8,148 nucleotides of DNA, taken from positions 1 through 8,148 of the forward strand of contig JBMOIL010000114.1 of NCBI GenBank assembly GCA_049317345.1. The letters are read 5' to 3'. Numbering within the stretch: position 1 is the stretch's first letter; every line of letters starts with the position of its first letter. The DNA is from Mxb001 sp049317345. Lineage in GTDB: Bacteria; Actinomycetota; Actinomycetes; S36-B12. The notes beneath the pieces were generated by a model that ran no database searches, was not told where the DNA came from, and saw nothing but the letters and a program-made list of their open reading frames with translations. Both the position numbers and the translations under genes were made by a program. Below are positions 5,851 to 8,148 of the stretch, one piece after another.

Positions 5851-7355
5851 GAGCGTCGCCTCTCACGGACCAGGAAGACGCAGGCCACGGCGAGAATCGC
5901 GCCGATGACCCCGTTGACGTGGAGACCCGCGGCGATGCTGTCGGCCATCACCGCAGACGTCTCGGTGCCGGACGGGAGAGGCACGGCGTACTGGCTCATT
6001 ACATCCGGCGATGTCGACGCGGCCTGGATGCTGCTCATCTGGGCGGCGGCCTCATCCTCCGTAAGCCCCTGCGCCTGGAATTCCGCCGACATGAAGAGCC
6101 GGCCGAGGGTGAACACCACGGTATTCATCACGACAACCGCGAGGACCTGGCCCAGAGCCTGTGCCGAGCCTCGATAGGCGCTGAGCTGGCCGGAGTCCAC
6201 TCCCGGGGCCGAGATCAGCACGCCGCTGGTGACGGTGATCGACGCAGCCACGGTGAGGACGTTGTAGACGGTGACATAGGCGATCGGCACCCAGAGCGGT
6301 GAGTCAGCAGTGACGAAGAATGAGCCCAGCATGGCGACGGCGAGGACGCCGAAAAGCCACTGCGCTGTCCTGGCGATGCCGAGACGGCGCATCAGTGGGC
6401 CTGCGATGAGCCTCGTGCCGAGTACCGCGCCTGCCTGAGCGGGGATCATCACGAGCGCCGTTTGCAGGACGGTGAGGCCGTAGAGGTACTGGAAGGCCAT
6501 CGTCATCAGGAAGATCGTGTTGATCAGCGGAATGATGATGATGGTGCTGAGCAGTGCACGCGAGCGACTCACGCGCAGTGGCGCAATCGAGAACGTCGGC
6601 GAGGCGAGCCGGCGCATGAGGTAGGCGCAGGTGCCGGCCAATGTCGCAGTCAGTACGAAGCTCACGAGCGTGATGGGGGCGAAGATTCCATTGTCACTGA
6701 GCCGATTGAGTGCTTGGACTCCCGCGGCCACCGTCGCTCCCGCGAGGATCGGCGTGATGACCTCCCCCGTGGGTGCGCGCTCATGCGTCCGGGAGAGCAG
6801 GGCACGGGTGGCGATGAGCATGACCAGGCCGCAGGCCACCCAGGTCACGGGAACCCATCTCCACGAGACCTCTCCGACGACCAGCCCGGTGATGACGGGG
6901 AAGCACAGCCAGATGAAGGGCGACACCATGCCGAAGGTGCCGAAAGCGACGGCACGGGCCTTGGGGTCCGGGAACCGGTCGGAGAGCAATCCGATTCCGA
7001 CGATCTGGATCGCGGTGGCAGCGATGCCCTCGATGAGCAAGCCGATGACGACCGCGGGCAGGCCCTGGGCGATGGCCACGATCGCCGATCCCGACATGAA
7101 GGCGACGCTCATCCACGTGAGCACCAGCCGATGGCCGAGGCGATCACCGAGTCGACCCGCGAGGAAGACGACAAGGAGTGAGGCAATCGGGGGGATCGAG
7201 AGGGCCAGGCTGGCCTGCGCCTGGGTCAGTCCCAGATCGTCGAGCATCGGCGTGAGCATGTAGTTGAACGACGCCATGACGGTGAAGGACCCACCGACGA
7301 TGAGGCAGATCCCGAGCAGGGTGCGCCCGGTGTCGCTTCGGGTCGACGTCGTCAT
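5847..7355 (-). CDS. MFS transporter, DHA2 family (14 TM drug/proton antiporter type)
   Basis: This inner-membrane exporter has 502 residues, the usual length for 14-helix DHA2 permeases. The loop after helix 2 has the MFS motif-A form GRLGDRLGHR (67-76). Helices continue through ATAIQIVGIGLLSDRF (113-128), which carries a second family-typical block, and LQTALVMIPAQAGAVLG (297-313), a degenerate version of the DHA2 LQxxLGxxPLxAG segment. A long polar loop at about 418-478 precedes the last helix, as in other DHA2 proteins, and the tail is RERRRS. The substrate cannot be told; drug or metabolite efflux with proton exchange is likely. No regulator gene adjoins it. It lies 35 bp after the PGRS-like gene on the same strand but has its own TATCCT promoter, and it overlaps the TMEM175 gene by 4 bp tail to tail. 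Confidence 0.92.
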   Translation of the reverse strand: MTTSTRSDTGRTLLGICLIVGGSFTVMASFNYMLTPMLDDLGLTQAQASLALSIPPIASLLVVFLAGRLGDRLGHRLVLTWMSVAFMSGSAIVAIAQGLPAVVIGLLIEGIAATAIQIVGIGLLSDRFPDPKARAVAFGTFGMVSPFIWLCFPVITGLVVGEVSWRWVPVTWVACGLVMLIATRALLSRTHERAPTGEVITPILAGATVAAGVQALNRLSDNGIFAPITLVSFVLTATLAGTCAYLMRRLASPTFSIAPLRVSRSRALLSTIIIIPLINTIFLMTMAFQYLYGLTVLQTALVMIPAQAGAVLGTRLIAGPLMRRLGIARTAQWLFGVLAVAMLGSFFVTADSPLWVPIAYVTVYNVLTVAASITVTSGVLISAPGVDSGQLSAYRGSAQALGQVLAVVVMNTVVFTLGRLFMSAEFQAQGLTEDEAAAQMSSIQAASTSPDVMSQYAVPLPSGTETSAVMADSIAAGLHVNGVIGAILAVACVFLVRERRRS

Positions 7356-7361
7356 GCCGCG

Positions 7362-7367
7362 AGGATA
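7362..7367 (-). promoter_or_regulatory. Leaderless -10 box for the MFS transporter gene
   Basis: TATCCT on the minus strand matches TANNNT and ends six bases before the ATG at 7355. This is the same geometry as at ung, the aminotransferase and the TMEM175 gene. No Shine-Dalgarno is seen. Confidence 0.55.
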
Positions 7368-7390
7368 GGGCGCTGCCAGGTACGGACTAC

Positions 7391-8148
7391 TTAGCCGGCT
7401 CCACCGTTGCCGCCGGCGCCGCCATTGCCACCGACGCCCAGGACCACACCCGCACCGCCGTTGCCGCCGGCGCCGCCGTAGCCCACCGAACCGGCCTTGC
7501 CACGGACAGAGCCCGTGCCTCCGGGGCCGGCATCACCGCCGTTGCCACCGTTGCCACCGTTGCCGCCAACGGCCCCGACGCCGCCGCCGGCACTGCCATT
7601 GCCGCCATTGCCACCGTTGCCACCGACGCCTCCGTTGCCGCCGGCACCGCCGAGCCCATCGACACCCACTCCGGGCGAGACACCGCCGTTGCCACCGCGG
7701 CCGCCGTTGCCGCCGTAACCGCCGTGCTGGCCACGCTCACCGGCAAGCACGCTCCCGAGCGCATGCGCGCCCTGCTGGCCATGCTGGCCGGCTCCGCCAT
7801 TGCCGCCAGCACCGCCGTTGCCGCCATCACCGCTCAACGAACCGCCAGCGCCGCCATCGCCCCCGAGACCGCCGTTGCCACCGTCGCCGCCGCGGCTCCC
7901 TGGGTCGAGCCCTGGGTCAGAGACTGCCCCCGCTGCACCGGCATTGCCGCCAAGCCCAGCATTTCCACCGGCACCGCCATTGCCGCCGTTGCCGCCGTTG
8001 CCACGGAGAAGGCCCCCGGCTCCGCCATTGCCGCCTTCACCACCCAAGGCGCCATCGCCGCCGTTGCCGCCGTTGCCGAAGCGTCCGGCTCGACCACCGT
8101 CGCCGCCGTTGCCGCCGTTGCCGCCGAGGAGGCCCGCGTTGCCGCCGT
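7391..8148 (-). CDS. PGRS-like glycine-rich repeat protein, 5' end outside the window
   Basis: The last 251 residues are visible and end in a TAA at 7393-7391; the frame is open to the right edge. The protein is almost wholly GGN, GGA, GGD and GGL triplets, for example GGNGGNGGAGG. Less regular stretches lie near residues 73-84 of the visible part (SDPGLDPGS), 121-140 (QHGQQGAHALGSVLAGERGQ) and 156-164. No cysteine is present, and no LPXTG or membrane helix at the C-terminus; it stops within a repeat. This resembles the PGRS domain of mycobacterial PE_PGRS proteins, thought to fold as stacked polyglycine-II helices, sometimes with GGxGxD calcium sites. The N-terminus, which would show a PE domain or signal peptide, is missing. 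It is probably surface-located or secreted, by analogy. The MFS gene follows after 35 bp. Confidence 0.75.
   Translation of the reverse strand, partial: GGNAGLLGGNGGNGGDGGRAGRFGNGGNGGDGALGGEGGNGGAGGLLRGNGGNGGNGGAGGNAGLGGNAGAAGAVSDPGLDPGSRGGDGGNGGLGGDGGAGGSLSGDGGNGGAGGNGGAGQHGQQGAHALGSVLAGERGQHGGYGGNGGRGGNGGVSPGVGVDGLGGAGGNGGVGGNGGNGGNGSAGGGVGAVGGNGGNGGNGGDAGPGGTGSVRGKAGSVGYGGAGGNGGAGVVLGVGGNGGAGGNGGAG
7398..8148. repeat. Short tandem repeat tract, 9-bp GGCGGCAAC-type units
   Basis: About 750 bases are built from GGC/GGT/AAC triplets (minus-strand sense), many in the 9-base unit GGCGGCAAC, with scattered interruptions. Units are degenerate in third positions, so this is a coding repeat and not a recent perfect microsatellite. 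Slippage or recombination could change its length in steps of 9 bases without breaking the frame. It continues past the right edge. Confidence 0.85.

Noticed and set aside
6462..7181. 239-codon plus-strand frame rich in Asp, Glu, Arg and Gly
   Set aside because: Antisense to the MFS transporter; the hydrophobic codons read backwards explain the charged composition.
7497..7718. Plus-strand proline-rich PPLPPLPP frame
   Set aside because: This is the complement of the GGN/GGA repeat read on the other strand, with no start signal or domain.
8047..8148. TTG at 8047 as the start of the glycine-rich gene
   Set aside because: The same frame stays open with the same repeats to the window edge, so this TTG is an internal Leu codon.
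7391..8148. CRISPR-like array
   Set aside because: The repeat unit is 9 bases with no unique spacers and keeps a coding frame throughout.

Overview
The window is high-GC DNA with the traits of an actinomycete. The protein families fit this (an actinobacterial VLRF1-type peptidyl-tRNA hydrolase, a PGRS-like glycine-rich protein). So does the start-site architecture: several genes begin exactly six bases after a TANNNT -10 box, the arrangement of leaderless actinobacterial mRNAs. I cannot name the genus; nothing seen here requires Mycobacterium.

Left edge (1-394): the first gene runs off the window on the minus strand. It encodes an NHLP-type (nitrile-hydratase-like leader peptide) RiPP precursor whose leader ends in Ala-Gly-Gly. 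Seven core residues (HPCFIDP) are visible before the edge. It is the only gene here with a strong Shine-Dalgarno sequence, and it has clearly lower GC at third positions than the neighbours I counted. A 136-bp divergent intergenic region separates it from ung, which encodes uracil-DNA glycosylase (plus strand).

Middle (1073-2893): ung converges, with a 6-bp gap, on a minus-strand pair. The upstream gene is a DUF2237 protein. The downstream gene is a class-III PLP aminotransferase that resembles beta-phenylalanine (beta-amino-acid) aminotransferases more than glutamate-1-semialdehyde aminomutase. A divergent promoter region of about 108 bp follows.

Right-centre (2894-5850, plus strand): a secreted LIP-family lipase overlaps by 4 bp (GTGA) the actinobacterial VLRF1-type peptidyl-tRNA hydrolase gene. 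After 18 bp comes a TMEM175/DUF1211-family channel with its own leaderless promoter. Its stop codon shares one CTAG with the stop codon of the convergent gene.

Right end (5847-8148, minus strand): a 14-TM DHA2-type MFS exporter lies 35 bp downstream of a PGRS-like gene of (GGN/GGA)n repeats that runs off the right edge.

Most of the window looks like ordinary accessory and housekeeping content. The best candidate for something undescribed is the truncated NHLP precursor at the left edge, whose core and maturation enzymes would lie outside the window. There is no gene-free stretch longer than 300 bases. No rRNA, tRNA, insertion sequence or CRISPR array was seen.
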